Source: Erysipelotrichaceae bacterium (GTDB lineage Bacteria > Bacillota > Clostridia > TANB77 > CAG-508). From it: a stretch of DNA of 51,748 nt. The stretch covers positions 1 through 51,748 of the forward strand of contig JAETTH010000008.1 in NCBI GenBank assembly GCA_021769225.1. The letters are read 5' to 3'. Every line of letters begins with the position of its first letter. Position 1 is the first letter of the stretch. The notes beneath the pieces were generated by a model. The model saw nothing but the letters and a program-made list of their open reading frames with translations, had not been told where the DNA came from and did not search any database. Both the position numbers and the translations under genes were made by a program. Below, one piece after another: positions 18,652 through 28,296 of this stretch.

Positions 18652-19146
18652 CTAAATATAGCAAAAATCAAAATAAGCACATTTTTTACATATTTGTTTT
18701 TGTTGTATTAGTTCAGGCGGCTTTTCCATTTTTTTAATCTTTTTAATATCTTCTATTATATTTTCTAAAATTTTTCTATCCTCCTCTTCTAAGGTGATTT
18801 GTTTACTCTCACGAATTAAAGGATAATCAATTTTTGCTTGTAAATTTTTAACACCTTTCTTTTCCAGATAATATAAATAGTACTTTACTTGCCAAATTCC
18901 AGCTTCCTCAATTGCTTTTGTCTTTTTTATTTCATGTAAAACAGCTCCATTTTTTATAAAGTCAATATTAATAGTATTATCAATCATAATTTGTTTACTC
19001 TCTCTTGCATAACTTGTCTGATCTAATATCCTTCCTAACTCTACTAATTGACTATTTTGCTCCATATGAATTTCATTTACAAAATACCATAATTTCTTTT
19101 GGCATATAAAATAATAATAAATCATCATTCCTGTAATATGATCCAT
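18652..19146 (-). CDS. cas4: CRISPR-associated exonuclease Cas4
   Basis: About 164 residues, RecB-like nuclease of the Cas4 family. It has the first cluster Cys in 'FICQKKLWYF', the nuclease lysines in 'HEIKKTKA', the Q-x3-Y motif in 'QVKYYLYYL', and the three C-terminal cluster cysteines in 'CKKCAYFDFC'. Cas4 trims prespacers and checks the PAM side. ATG 19146 is preferred, with GGTGA five bases upstream overlapping the cas3 stop; a GTG at 19155 is the alternative. Confidence 0.93.
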   Translation of the reverse strand: MDHITGMMIYYYFICQKKLWYFVNEIHMEQNSQLVELGRILDQTSYARESKQIMIDNTINIDFIKNGAVLHEIKKTKAIEEAGIWQVKYYLYYLEKKGVKNLQAKIDYPLIRESKQITLEEEDRKILENIIEDIKKIKKMEKPPELIQQKQICKKCAYFDFCYI

Positions 19147-19155
19147 TTTTATCAC

Positions 19156-21396
19156 CTACCATATGTTTTTATTTTTTTCTATTTCTCTAACTAATCCTCT
19201 TCCTTTTAATATTTTGTCATCAAATTCATATTGATATCTTGTACGGTAAATATTAATGTTATTATTAAATAATGGCTCTCTATCCATTTCAATTTTGTCA
19301 TAATATTGAACAGAAATTGTATAGTCTAGAATTTCGTTTTGAGCTTTCATTTTTTCTGCAATTGATTGATTACTATATAATATACTTTTCCACTCTTCTA
19401 TTTTATTTTCTCTCTCCAATTGTTCATAAATATTATCTGGAATTAGTCTTACTGTTTGAAGATTTCTAAAAAGCTGATGGACTTTACTTCTTTGAATTTC
19501 ATTTGGAATTGCAATCTTTAACATATCAATCTCTTTTTTGATCGTTTCATAATAATTGGATTCTTTTAGTTCTTTATTCTCTTCTAGATCAAAAATGTGA
19601 AAAATCATATCTTGTTTATCTTTTTCTGTTAAAAGCTTACCTCTATACTTTTCTATTTCATTTAAGGAATAATGGTAAATTTCTGAATCAATAAAATTTC
19701 CAACTCCATTTTGAGTATCATAAATATACACATTTGGCTCTTGCCTATCATATTCTCTACTTCTATAAACTCTTCCCATCCTTTGAAATAAACTATCAAT
19801 ACTGCACATTTCAGTAAACATAACATCAAAATCAATATCAAGACTTGCTTCTACAACTTGTGTTGAAATCCAAATGCCGCTTTGATTTTGGGAATTTTTC
19901 CCTGCAAAGTCTAAAATAGCTTGTTCCAGTTTTTGGCGATCTTTTTTTAAGTATTGTGCATGTAAAAGATAGGCATTTTCTTCCTTTAATTTTTCATAAA
20001 TTTGTTGGGCTTTTTTTACTGTATTAACAATGACTAAAACTTTTTTATCTTTTGCTAATTTTTTGATTTTGTTGATATCAACATCTTGTTTTAAACAAAC
20101 TTGTATTTTATGTCTTTTTTTAACACTACCTTCAAAAGCTCTTCCTGGTGTTTTATATGGAATTTGCAAGCGATCCATAAAATGAAATAGTAATGGTGGG
20201 AAAGTTGCTGTTACAATAGCAAATTTCCCTCCTACTTTTGTTAGCAAACTTAGTCCAACTAGAATATATGAAATGATTTCTGGAGAATACATTTGAATCT
20301 CATCGATAATTACTTTGGAATAACTAAGCACAGATAAAATCTCTTCATACCCTTTATATTGAAAAGCAATTTTAAAAATTTGATCAGCCGTGGTAATTGT
20401 TAGAGGTCCTGCTAATTCCTTTGCACATTGGTATAAATTTAAGTCTTGATTTTGGGCTTCTTTTTGCTGTTCTTGATAAAATGTATAGGCATTGGAGTGA
20501 AGAAGCAAAGCTTTTGTATATCCGATTTCTTTTGTAATTCTCTGATACATGGCATTAATCGATACCATTAATGGTAAAGTATAAAATCCCTTTTTATCCC
20601 CTAGCCATAGCAAGACACCTTCTGTTTTTCCACTACCAGTAGAAGAAATGACTACAACATTTTCCTCTTGATTTTCTAGTAGAAAACGTTGTACTTCATG
20701 ATATTTATTCTGATACTTCTCTTGAATTAAATCTTGAACCTTTTGCTCAATACTTTTTCCATCTTCTAAGCAGGGAATCTCAATTATCACATTTTTTTCA
20801 TCAATACTAGCAATATGATCTATTCTTAAAAGAAAACCTTTTAGAAGAATATATCTTTTATCTTTTAATAAATTAATATTCTCGATTTTATCTGGCTTTA
20901 ATAAATAACTTTCAGGATATTTCTGAATAAAATCTAGTTTTAAAGAATAGAAGTCTTTTAGGAATTTTGATTGATTTTTTAAATCCTCTTCTACTGCATT
21001 AATATCTTGAATTTTCTTTTCTCTGTCATGGTGATAGTAAATAGCACTTAATAAAAATCGTGCATATTCTTTTCCATATTGCTGTTCTATTTCTTTTACA
21101 TTAATAAAAAAACAGCTAAGCATATTATGCGGTATTTCTTCTAAATTAGGATTTTTATCAATAAGTGGTATTAATCCTAATAGTTTATATAACTTATTCT
21201 GAAATTTTGTATTAATTTTTCCAATATCATGGTAGATGATAGCTTTTTTTAATAAATCTTTCTCTACCTCTTCCATACTATTGGGATATTGCTGAAACAA
21301 GATGTCATATTGTTTTAACAAATCTTCTACATGTTCTGGAATTGTTTTTGCTTTATGATTTTTATCTCCACTTTTAGCTAAATATTGATTTTCCAT
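19156..21396 (-). CDS. cas3: CRISPR-associated helicase-nuclease Cas3
   Basis: A 746-residue Cas3. The N-terminal HD nuclease (about 1-200) shows the early His in 'HKAKTIPEHVEDLL' and 'YHDIGKIN'. The superfamily 2 helicase follows, with Walker A 'SSTGSGKTEGVLLWL', the DExH-type box 'VIIDEIQMYSPE', motif III 'VTATFPP', and motif VI 'QRMGRVYR' after 'QVVEASLDIDFD'. It unwinds and degrades DNA marked by Cascade. RBS AGGAGAG precedes ATG 21396. Confidence 0.96.
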   Translation of the reverse strand: MENQYLAKSGDKNHKAKTIPEHVEDLLKQYDILFQQYPNSMEEVEKDLLKKAIIYHDIGKINTKFQNKLYKLLGLIPLIDKNPNLEEIPHNMLSCFFINVKEIEQQYGKEYARFLLSAIYYHHDREKKIQDINAVEEDLKNQSKFLKDFYSLKLDFIQKYPESYLLKPDKIENINLLKDKRYILLKGFLLRIDHIASIDEKNVIIEIPCLEDGKSIEQKVQDLIQEKYQNKYHEVQRFLLENQEENVVVISSTGSGKTEGVLLWLGDKKGFYTLPLMVSINAMYQRITKEIGYTKALLLHSNAYTFYQEQQKEAQNQDLNLYQCAKELAGPLTITTADQIFKIAFQYKGYEEILSVLSYSKVIIDEIQMYSPEIISYILVGLSLLTKVGGKFAIVTATFPPLLFHFMDRLQIPYKTPGRAFEGSVKKRHKIQVCLKQDVDINKIKKLAKDKKVLVIVNTVKKAQQIYEKLKEENAYLLHAQYLKKDRQKLEQAILDFAGKNSQNQSGIWISTQVVEASLDIDFDVMFTEMCSIDSLFQRMGRVYRSREYDRQEPNVYIYDTQNGVGNFIDSEIYHYSLNEIEKYRGKLLTEKDKQDMIFHIFDLEENKELKESNYYETIKKEIDMLKIAIPNEIQRSKVHQLFRNLQTVRLIPDNIYEQLERENKIEEWKSILYSNQSIAEKMKAQNEILDYTISVQYYDKIEMDREPLFNNNINIYRTRYQYEFDDKILKGRGLVREIEKNKNIW

Positions 21397-21405
21397 TTTT
21401 CTCTC

Positions 21406-22122
<717 letters not shown>

Positions 22123-23007
22123 TTAGCATTCCTCCTCCATCTTTTTAATGATACTATTAAAAAATTCATTTATTTTTATAGTATTTAATTTTTCTTTGAT
22201 TTCTTCACTATTAGCAAAGGATCCATCTAAATATCCTACCTTTGTATTTTTTTCAATATCTGGATCAGATGATAAAATGTCTTTTAATACTTCAACTTTT
22301 ATTCCTTTTGGTGTTAAATAAATACGATTTTCAAAAAATGGAGTCTTTCTATCATAAATTCCACCAATGGCAAAAATCGGAGATAAATTTTCTCTTCTTC
22401 CTCTAATATCACGATACAAGAATTGAATTGTTTTTAATAATTCTTTTACTCTTTTTTTCTTTTCTTCTTCTGGTAAATTAATTTCTCTATCTACACCAAC
22501 TTCCTCTAAGTCAATTGTAACAGTATAACTATAAAAAGACTTATGAATTTCACTTTGTACAATTGAACCATTTGCCTCTAGTCTATTAGCTAGTCCTAAG
22601 TTTGTTAAAAAATCTGTGTCTGCGTTATATGGCTCTAGTGAAATAGCGTTACTTAATCGAACAACTGCATTACGAGTAGTTGCTCCTGTAGAGTCATCTT
22701 TTTTATCCTTTTTTGCTTCTGTCTTCATATAGCCAAACAAATCAATTTCTGGATAATCTTGAATTGTTGCTTGTGGTGCAAATTGAATTACTTTTTTATC
22801 TCCTTTCCCGCTTGCTTCTACTGGAGTATTATTCCATCCCATTTGCTCTACAATATTGTATCTTAATGCTTGTCTTGAGATATAGGAATAAGCATCTCCT
22901 CCTTGTCTTGTTATCTTTTTTAAGCTACTCACATTTCCAAACCCTTCTCCATAATTTGAGCTTTCTCCTTCGAATACAAGTGTCATTGTAATACCTTTAT
23001 TCTTCAT
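22123..23007 (-). CDS. cas7: CRISPR-associated Cas7 (Cst2/DevR family)
   Basis: About 294 residues. The N-terminus 'MTLVFEGESSNYGEGFGNVS' and 'QGGDAYSYISRQALRYNI' fits the Cst2/DevR branch of Cas7, the backbone subunit that lines the crRNA in Cascade. ATG 23007 has GGAGGA eight bases upstream; an ATG at 23025 lies before that RBS and is unlikely to be used. It overlaps the end of cas8 by 11 bp. Confidence 0.94.
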   Translation of the reverse strand: MKNKGITMTLVFEGESSNYGEGFGNVSSLKKITRQGGDAYSYISRQALRYNIVEQMGWNNTPVEASGKGDKKVIQFAPQATIQDYPEIDLFGYMKTEAKKDKKDDSTGATTRNAVVRLSNAISLEPYNADTDFLTNLGLANRLEANGSIVQSEIHKSFYSYTVTIDLEEVGVDREINLPEEEKKKRVKELLKTIQFLYRDIRGRRENLSPIFAIGGIYDRKTPFFENRIYLTPKGIKVEVLKDILSSDPDIEKNTKVGYLDGSFANSEEIKEKLNTIKINEFFNSIIKKMEEEC

Positions 23008-24646
23008 ACTTAATTCCTCCTTCATTTTTATCTTCTTCTACTTTTTCTTCTGTTTTTAATCCTAAAATATATTCATTAGCTAATAAACGAAAAACAGCAT
23101 CATTTGTCATTAAATCTTCAAAAGCCTCTGTCGCAGGTAAGGCTTTACCAGAATACATACGATAAACAAGTTCAATAAACTCCTCTTTACTATTTTTCTT
23201 AATGGCATTTAATAACTGATAAATATATGTCTCTACTTTATTGGCATTTTTCCCAGATGAATAATATTCTCTTCTTAAAGCCCTTCCTGCATTGCGTATC
23301 TCGGTCATTTTCTCTCTTAAACTTTTCACATAAATCCCTCCCATACAATATCTTTGTATATTTAAAATATGATCTACATATTGAACATATAGTTTTTCTT
23401 TTATGCTATTTCGAAAAATTAAGTTGATTAATTCATATTGATTTCTATTTTGTAAGAAATTAGATAACACGACATCATAAATATTGATCACTTGCTTATC
23501 TTTAATAATCATTCGATTTACTAAATCTTGAAAATCTTTTTGCGCTTTATGAAATATTTCTAATTTATCCCTTGAAATAGTATTAAGCTCATATTTATCT
23601 TTTGATTTTTTAATAACTTGTATATTATCAATTTCTTTTATTTCTTTTTTTTCCAGAGCTAATTGATTACTTTGATTTAAATAATTACTAATGACCTTTT
23701 GCATTACTTTTCCAACATTAATGGTTTGCTCCATGTCTTCTATTAAATCTGTCATGTTATTGTCTTGCCTTAACATTTCAAAAGAACTATTATTATTCAC
23801 AAACACTCCATTTGATCCAATCACACAAAAGCCAAGTGGGGCACAAGAATAAATTAAATTACAAATCGGACATAAAATTGTATCTGCATGATATTCCCAA
23901 AAGCCTGATTGTTTTCTTGCTATGTCCACACCTACATCATTAAGCCATCCCATACTATAGGACTGACTTTTACTTACTAAATTACCACATTGAATACAAC
24001 GATAATCACTTTTTCCTTGTTTTTCTAAATAACCAACCAATGGATCAACAAAATATGTTTTATATTCCTGCATAATATCTTTTTGTGTATTACTTCGATT
24101 TAGGAAAGAAACGCTTTCCCAAAAAACATTAATTTTATTGTACATGATGTCTTTCATACAATAAATTTGTCTGTGTTCTTTTAGAAATTGTAACAATTGA
24201 ACTAGTTGTTCTCTTTGCTTTTCTATTTCTTTTTCTTGTTTTAAAAATGCTACTGTATCATATGGATTATATGAATTCTCTTTTGTCTGTTTTACAATTT
24301 CATAAGCTGCTTGATAGCTTTTACTCTCAAATGCCTTTTTTACTTCATCTACTATATTTTTTAATTGTTCCTTACTTTCTTCTTTTTCCAAATCCAAATT
24401 TTCTAAATAACTTAACTTCTGGACTAAACGATTCCATCTAGTATCTTTTTGATAGGTATAAACCATAGCATCAACATAGTTTGTAGCAAAATCCTCTAAT
24501 GCCTCTTTTTGAACAACTAATTGATTTGCTTGAATCTTTACTAAATCTTCTTTCTCGGCATATTCTAATACTTTATAGAATCCTAAAATTCCACTGTTAA
24601 ATAGAAAATCGTTTAATCGTAAAGTAAATGTATTATTCTGTTCCAA
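22997..24646 (-). CDS. cas8: CRISPR-associated Cas8 (Cst1-like, CxxC-CxxC)
   Basis: A 549-residue large subunit of a type I-B Cascade. It carries the pair of zinc-type motifs of the Cst1/CXXC-CXXC family: 'YRCIQCGNLVSKSQ' and, about 50 residues later, 'ILCPICNLIYSCAPLGF'. The large subunit recognises the PAM. It starts with TTG at 24646 after GGAGGA. The family is Cst1/Cas8a1-like; subtype naming in this group varies between schemes. Confidence 0.9.
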   Translation of the reverse strand: MEQNNTFTLRLNDFLFNSGILGFYKVLEYAEKEDLVKIQANQLVVQKEALEDFATNYVDAMVYTYQKDTRWNRLVQKLSYLENLDLEKEESKEQLKNIVDEVKKAFESKSYQAAYEIVKQTKENSYNPYDTVAFLKQEKEIEKQREQLVQLLQFLKEHRQIYCMKDIMYNKINVFWESVSFLNRSNTQKDIMQEYKTYFVDPLVGYLEKQGKSDYRCIQCGNLVSKSQSYSMGWLNDVGVDIARKQSGFWEYHADTILCPICNLIYSCAPLGFCVIGSNGVFVNNNSSFEMLRQDNNMTDLIEDMEQTINVGKVMQKVISNYLNQSNQLALEKKEIKEIDNIQVIKKSKDKYELNTISRDKLEIFHKAQKDFQDLVNRMIIKDKQVINIYDVVLSNFLQNRNQYELINLIFRNSIKEKLYVQYVDHILNIQRYCMGGIYVKSLREKMTEIRNAGRALRREYYSSGKNANKVETYIYQLLNAIKKNSKEEFIELVYRMYSGKALPATEAFEDLMTNDAVFRLLANEYILGLKTEEKVEEDKNEGGIKYEE

Positions 24647-24665
24647 GAATTTTCCTCCTTTCTTT

Positions 24666-25389
24666 TTATGAAATTAAATTAAACATTCCAAAACCAAGTC
24701 CTTTTTTTGCCCCCATTCCTGCTCGGTATAAATAATTAAGCAACTCTTTTTTTCCGACTAATTCGAAAGAGCCAATAGAGCACTCAATCATTTTTTCGTA
24801 CACTGGCATAACTACTTTTTTAGCTTGAATTGGTTTAATCTCAAATCCATCTAATAGGCTAGCATCTAAACCTTCTGCTTTCATTTGTTCTAAAATATTT
24901 ATGTTTAAATATGTTTTAAAATCTTCTCTTTCAAAACAATAATAGGTGTCTTTTCTAGTTTCTCTGTCATGTTTTCTAACAATCATTGGACTACTTAATT
25001 TAATCTTTATTTTAGTTGTTTGGATATCTTCTTCTGGGAGAATGTATGCTTGAATTAATGTCATGGAATTTCTATTTAAATGAAATTTTTTATGTAGTTG
25101 ACCAACAAAACTGTTATAGATACGAAAAGCATAGTTATAGTTGTAGAAAGAAAAAATAATTTGAATATAATTGCCACTTAACTCTATTTGATTATTATCA
25201 AATTTGGGCTTTGGTAAAATTGGCGCAAAACAAAAAGTCTTTTTAATTGGATCTTTTTCATGATACATACTTTGATATAACTCTTCATTATACTCTTGAA
25301 CAGCATGTTTGATCCAACTAAGAATTCCGCTTCCTATAGTTTTCATCAAGAATATTATTTTCTAGCTCAAATACTAATTTTACTCTCAT
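24666..25389 (-). CDS. cas6: CRISPR-associated Cas6 with a +1 frameshift near its start
   Basis: Cas6 cuts the pre-crRNA in each repeat. The main frame (25349 to 24666) ends with the glycine-rich loop 'RAGMGAKKGLGFGMFNLIS' typical of Cas6. The true N-terminus is in another frame: ATG 25389, with GAGGTG five bases upstream, reads MRVKLVFELENNILDENYRK, the usual first strand of the family. It reaches a stop nine codons after the ILD motif. Skipping the C of the CGG codon at 25327-25329 joins it to 'GILSWIKHAVQEYNEELYQ'. Either cas6 is damaged, or re-initiation at TTG/ATG 25349-25346 or a frameshift produces it. A Cas6 without the first strand would probably not fold normally. Confidence 0.88.
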
Positions 25390-25427
25390 CTCTTCACCTC
25401 TTTCTTTTTTGATTTCATTTACATATT

Positions 25428-25466
25428 ATCATAAAACGCTAAATTATTTTGTCGAATCCTGTCGAT
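25428..25466 (-). promoter_or_regulatory. Promoter of the cas operon with two TGTCGA boxes
   Basis: On the minus strand, TCGACA (-35 like) and TATGAT (-10) are 16 bases apart, about 40 bp before the cas6 start. The -35 lies in a TTTGTCGAA box (25448-25456), with a second box, CCTGTCGAT, 10 bp further upstream. TGTCGAA is the known consensus of Spo0A boxes. The RT operon promoter at 31605-31633 has the same arrangement. Confidence 0.55.
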
Positions 25467-25625
25467 GTTCGTTTTTTCATACTATTTTTTGTAGTATCGG
25501 GTTATATATGTTTTAGATAGATTAATAAAAGTAAAAAACTAGATAGTTCTATCTAGTTTAATTGTAATACTTGTACAGTTATCATTACTTAACAAATTTT
25601 TAAGATTTAATTATATAACATTTTG

Positions 25626-25640
25626 CCTTCGGGTTATGAG
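25626..25640. other. Putative left attachment core (attL)
   Basis: CCTTCGGGTTATGAG, identical to 50791-50805 in the initiator tRNA anticodon arm. It is G+C-richer than its surroundings and flanked by unrelated A/T-rich DNA on both sides. Confidence 0.6.
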
Positions 25641-25759
25641 GGCAGTTTGACCAGTTTTTGTAGTTTTGTGAAAATTAGAGTTTTTGTTGGTATTTCAGTA
25701 TTTACGAGAGTTTTGATTTACAGAACATTTGTGCTTTTTTAGGTAGTTTTTTGGAGTTA

Positions 25760-25781
25760 TTTTACCCAATTTTTACCCAAT
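25760..25781 (+). repeat. Integrase arm-type sites, left end
   Basis: Two adjacent perfect copies of the 11-mer TTTTACCCAAT, followed by an inverted TGGGTAA. Position (about 120 bp inside the left core), size and pairing resemble the DR-2 arm sites bound by the N-terminal domain of Tn916-type integrases. The matching pair is at 50646-50667. Confidence 0.65.
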
Positions 25782-25868
25782 GGGTAATGCACGGATGTTC
25801 GTGACAATTTTGCTCTTGTCAATACTTTTTGAAAATGAAAATTTTTAATTTTTAGGAGGATTTAGATT

Positions 25869-26162
25869 ATGAATAATTTAAGAGAAGTTAATGATGATAT
25901 TTTGAAAGATTGGTTAATGTTTAGAGAGGATGATTTATGCTCTTTAACTTGTGATGAGGATAGAAAACATTTTGTTTATTTTGATGAGATTTCTGAGAGG
26001 ATTTTGAAGAATGTTCCAGAACAGAATAAAAAGTATGTTAAGAAACAACTTGATTTGCTTGATGAGAATTTTATGGATTATATTTTCTATTGGAATGAGA
26101 AGTATTATAGGAATGGATTTGTTGATGGAGTGCAGTTGATTGGTGGATGTTTTGATATTTAA
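25869..26162 (+). CDS. Small acidic protein of unknown function
   Basis: A 97-residue acidic soluble protein without signal or membrane segment; it contains 'DDLCSLTCDEDRKHFVYFDE' and ends 'GFVDGVQLIGGCFDI'. AGGAGG lies eight bases before ATG 25869, an excellent RBS, and a perfect palindrome follows the stop, so it is a real, single-gene transcript. I do not recognise a family. It is the first gene inside the left end of the element, opposite in strand to the RT operon. Confidence 0.75.
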   Translation: MNNLREVNDDILKDWLMFREDDLCSLTCDEDRKHFVYFDEISERILKNVPEQNKKYVKKQLDLLDENFMDYIFYWNEKYYRNGFVDGVQLIGGCFDI

Positions 26163-26174
26163 TTAAATATATTT

Positions 26175-26288
26175 TCCAAAGTTTTTTCAAAATTTTGAAA
26201 AAACTTTGGATTTTTATATACTTTTTCAAATTTATGAAAAAGTATCAAAGTAATTGTACAACAAAAGGCGAGTTGATTCTCGCCTTTT
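26175..26288. terminator. Three consecutive hairpins between convergent genes
   Basis: First, a perfect 36-bp palindrome (26175-26210; arm TCCAAAGTTTTTTCAAAA, no loop), followed by TTTTTATA. Second, an 11-bp stem at 26218-26245 (ATACTTTTTCA / TGAAAAAGTAT). Third, a 10-bp stem at 26263-26288 (AAAAGGCGAG / CTCGCCTTTT) directly at the end of the reverse transcriptase gene. The first ends the plus-strand small gene and the third the RT operon; the middle one is extra. Confidence 0.8.
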
Positions 26289-26289
26289 A

Positions 26290-28293
26290 TTAATCCATTA
26301 TTTTTAATATAATTTCTATAATGCCATCCTCAAATTCCTCCAGAATTTCTTTAGATATCTTTACAGATGCTTTTCCATTTTTACTTGGATGCGAAACCGG
26401 ATTGAAATTCCTTCTATCATAAAATTTTCTTAATAAAATTTCTTCTTTGTTTCCTATAATCTCATTTTTATATAATTTTGGTAATATTTTTTCAATACTA
26501 GCACCATCATCTAATTTAAATTTTTCCTTACAAACTTCATGAAATAAATTATGAAAATGATTAAATGCTGAATCTAAATTTCCATTTCTTATATTGTATA
26601 CATACCATTTTAATTGATTTATTATTGATTCATCAACGCTTTCTTGATTTGCTAGTTTTAAAATTAGTTGATTATACATAGTTTTATTCTCACAAAGTAC
26701 TTTTCTTGAATACTTTGAATTTCTATTGAATTCATAATTTATTTGATTAAAAATACCTTCATCGCTTAGTATATTAATATTATTATCATTTTTTACAATT
26801 TTTTTTAAAATTAGAATATATTTTCCATAATTATCTTTAAATAATTCATCTTTGTTTTGATTAATATATATATTAAAACTTTCATATTCATTAAAATCTA
26901 TTCCTTGACTAATCATTAGCAAGATTATATGTAATATTCTTTTATCTTTTAAATCTAAATTGTTTAAAATATAGTTAACTAATATATCTAGATATACATT
27001 TGCATTTTTATCATTTATGAAGAAAAGGGCTATCAATATATTCATTTGGCTAACGGTTAACTCTATATCAATAGTGCTTAATATATTTCTTATTTTAGTT
27101 TTAGTTTCAGGCTTCTTTAGAAAATTCTTCACATTGCTGTCAAAAACTATTTTTAAGGCTTCTTTGTCTTTATCCGTTATTTCAAATTTAAAAGTTTCAT
27201 CATTTGTAAACTTATATTTTTCAACTACTTTTATCATTTTTTCTATCTTCTGTTCTATCTCGTCATTTTTTGTATCATTCTCTGTATTATTTGCATTAGA
27301 AACTTTTTTTGTATTTCTTTCTATAAATTCTTTTCTATCATTTTTATTATGTATTATAATATATTCTGTCTTTTTTTCATTAATTCGTAGCATTAACTCA
27401 TTATTTAAAAATAATGACAATTCTTGTTCTAATTTAGATAATTCCTTAAATATCTCCTTGTTTTTTAAATTATTTTTATTTCTAAAAATAATCATTGTAT
27501 CATCTACATATCTAATCATTGACTTATACTCTAAATTATATTTATTACAAATGTCTATAATATTAAAATCTAAAGGCAATAAATACAATAATCCGTATAA
27601 ATCTGAAACACAATTTACTTTTCCCTGAGGAATTCCTTGCTTTTTATTCATAAGAGATTCGAAATAGAATAACAAAGTATCTCTCGCCTTTTCATCAATA
27701 TCATATATAGCCAATTTGGATTCCAAGCCCAACTCTTTAAGTAAATTAACCAATTTTTCATGTTTCATTGTATCAAAATAATTACTTATATCTATTTTTA
27801 GAACTATATCCCCTTCTTCTATCTTTTCATTCATCTTGTCTGTAAAATTTTTATACTGTTTTGCATATTCATTTTGTGATTTCCATTCATTATCATTATA
27901 TGTAAATTTAGTAGGAGAAAAGTGAAAAATGTTTTTGCTTTCAAATTTTACTTTATTTAAAAAATCATTACATATATCTACAAATAATAAGCCAACTGCA
28001 TTATATAATATCATTGACATCATAGAAAAAAACTTATATTCTCTTAGTCCATTTACATTTTTAGGGATAGATACATTATCTGTAGAAAACAAATATGGAA
28101 TTGAATAAAATAACTCTGATTTTATATACTTTTTATAATACATTCTAATATTATTTTCTGTTATTGATTTAAATGCATTTTTCAGCAACATTAAGTTTAT
28201 ATCCGTTATAAATTCTTTTTCCGAATATTTTTTACATATTTTATATGCATTCACAAATAGTTCTTCTGTTATAACATCTGATATTTTCTTCAT
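26290..28293 (-). CDS. AbiA-like reverse transcriptase with C-terminal HEPN-like domain
   Basis: A 667-residue protein. The reverse transcriptase core shows motif A 'LKIDISNYFDTMKH' (D168), motif B 'KKQGIPQGKVNCVSDLYGLL' (about 218-237) and the catalytic YVDD at 262-265. An alpha-helical region of about 300 residues follows. The C-terminus has 'FYDRRNFNPVSH' (R627/628 to H635), the R-x-H pattern of HEPN ribonucleases. Length and architecture fit AbiA-like phage-defence reverse transcriptases of the UG/Abi class. Those enzymes make DNA without a normal template and cause abortive infection. It starts three bases after the OLD gene, so the two are coupled. Its partners here, an OLD ATPase and a DEDDh exonuclease, are not ones I know for AbiA. 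Confidence 0.85.
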   Translation of the reverse strand: MKKISDVITEELFVNAYKICKKYSEKEFITDINLMLLKNAFKSITENNIRMYYKKYIKSELFYSIPYLFSTDNVSIPKNVNGLREYKFFSMMSMILYNAVGLLFVDICNDFLNKVKFESKNIFHFSPTKFTYNDNEWKSQNEYAKQYKNFTDKMNEKIEEGDIVLKIDISNYFDTMKHEKLVNLLKELGLESKLAIYDIDEKARDTLLFYFESLMNKKQGIPQGKVNCVSDLYGLLYLLPLDFNIIDICNKYNLEYKSMIRYVDDTMIIFRNKNNLKNKEIFKELSKLEQELSLFLNNELMLRINEKKTEYIIIHNKNDRKEFIERNTKKVSNANNTENDTKNDEIEQKIEKMIKVVEKYKFTNDETFKFEITDKDKEALKIVFDSNVKNFLKKPETKTKIRNILSTIDIELTVSQMNILIALFFINDKNANVYLDILVNYILNNLDLKDKRILHIILLMISQGIDFNEYESFNIYINQNKDELFKDNYGKYILILKKIVKNDNNINILSDEGIFNQINYEFNRNSKYSRKVLCENKTMYNQLILKLANQESVDESIINQLKWYVYNIRNGNLDSAFNHFHNLFHEVCKEKFKLDDGASIEKILPKLYKNEIIGNKEEILLRKFYDRRNFNPVSHPSKNGKASVKISKEILEEFEDGIIEIILKIMD

Positions 28294-28296
28294 TTC

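Noticed and set aside
25540-25625. Displaced 3' half of tRNA-fMet left of the attL core
   Set aside because: I compared it with the tRNA 3' half and found no similarity. The core repeat stands, but the flank does not support simple tRNA integration.
27017-27628. Plus-strand 203-codon frame, very hydrophobic
   Set aside because: Antisense of the reverse transcriptase gene; the Phe/Ser/Leu richness reflects A/T-rich Lys/Asn/Asp codons on the other strand, not a membrane protein.
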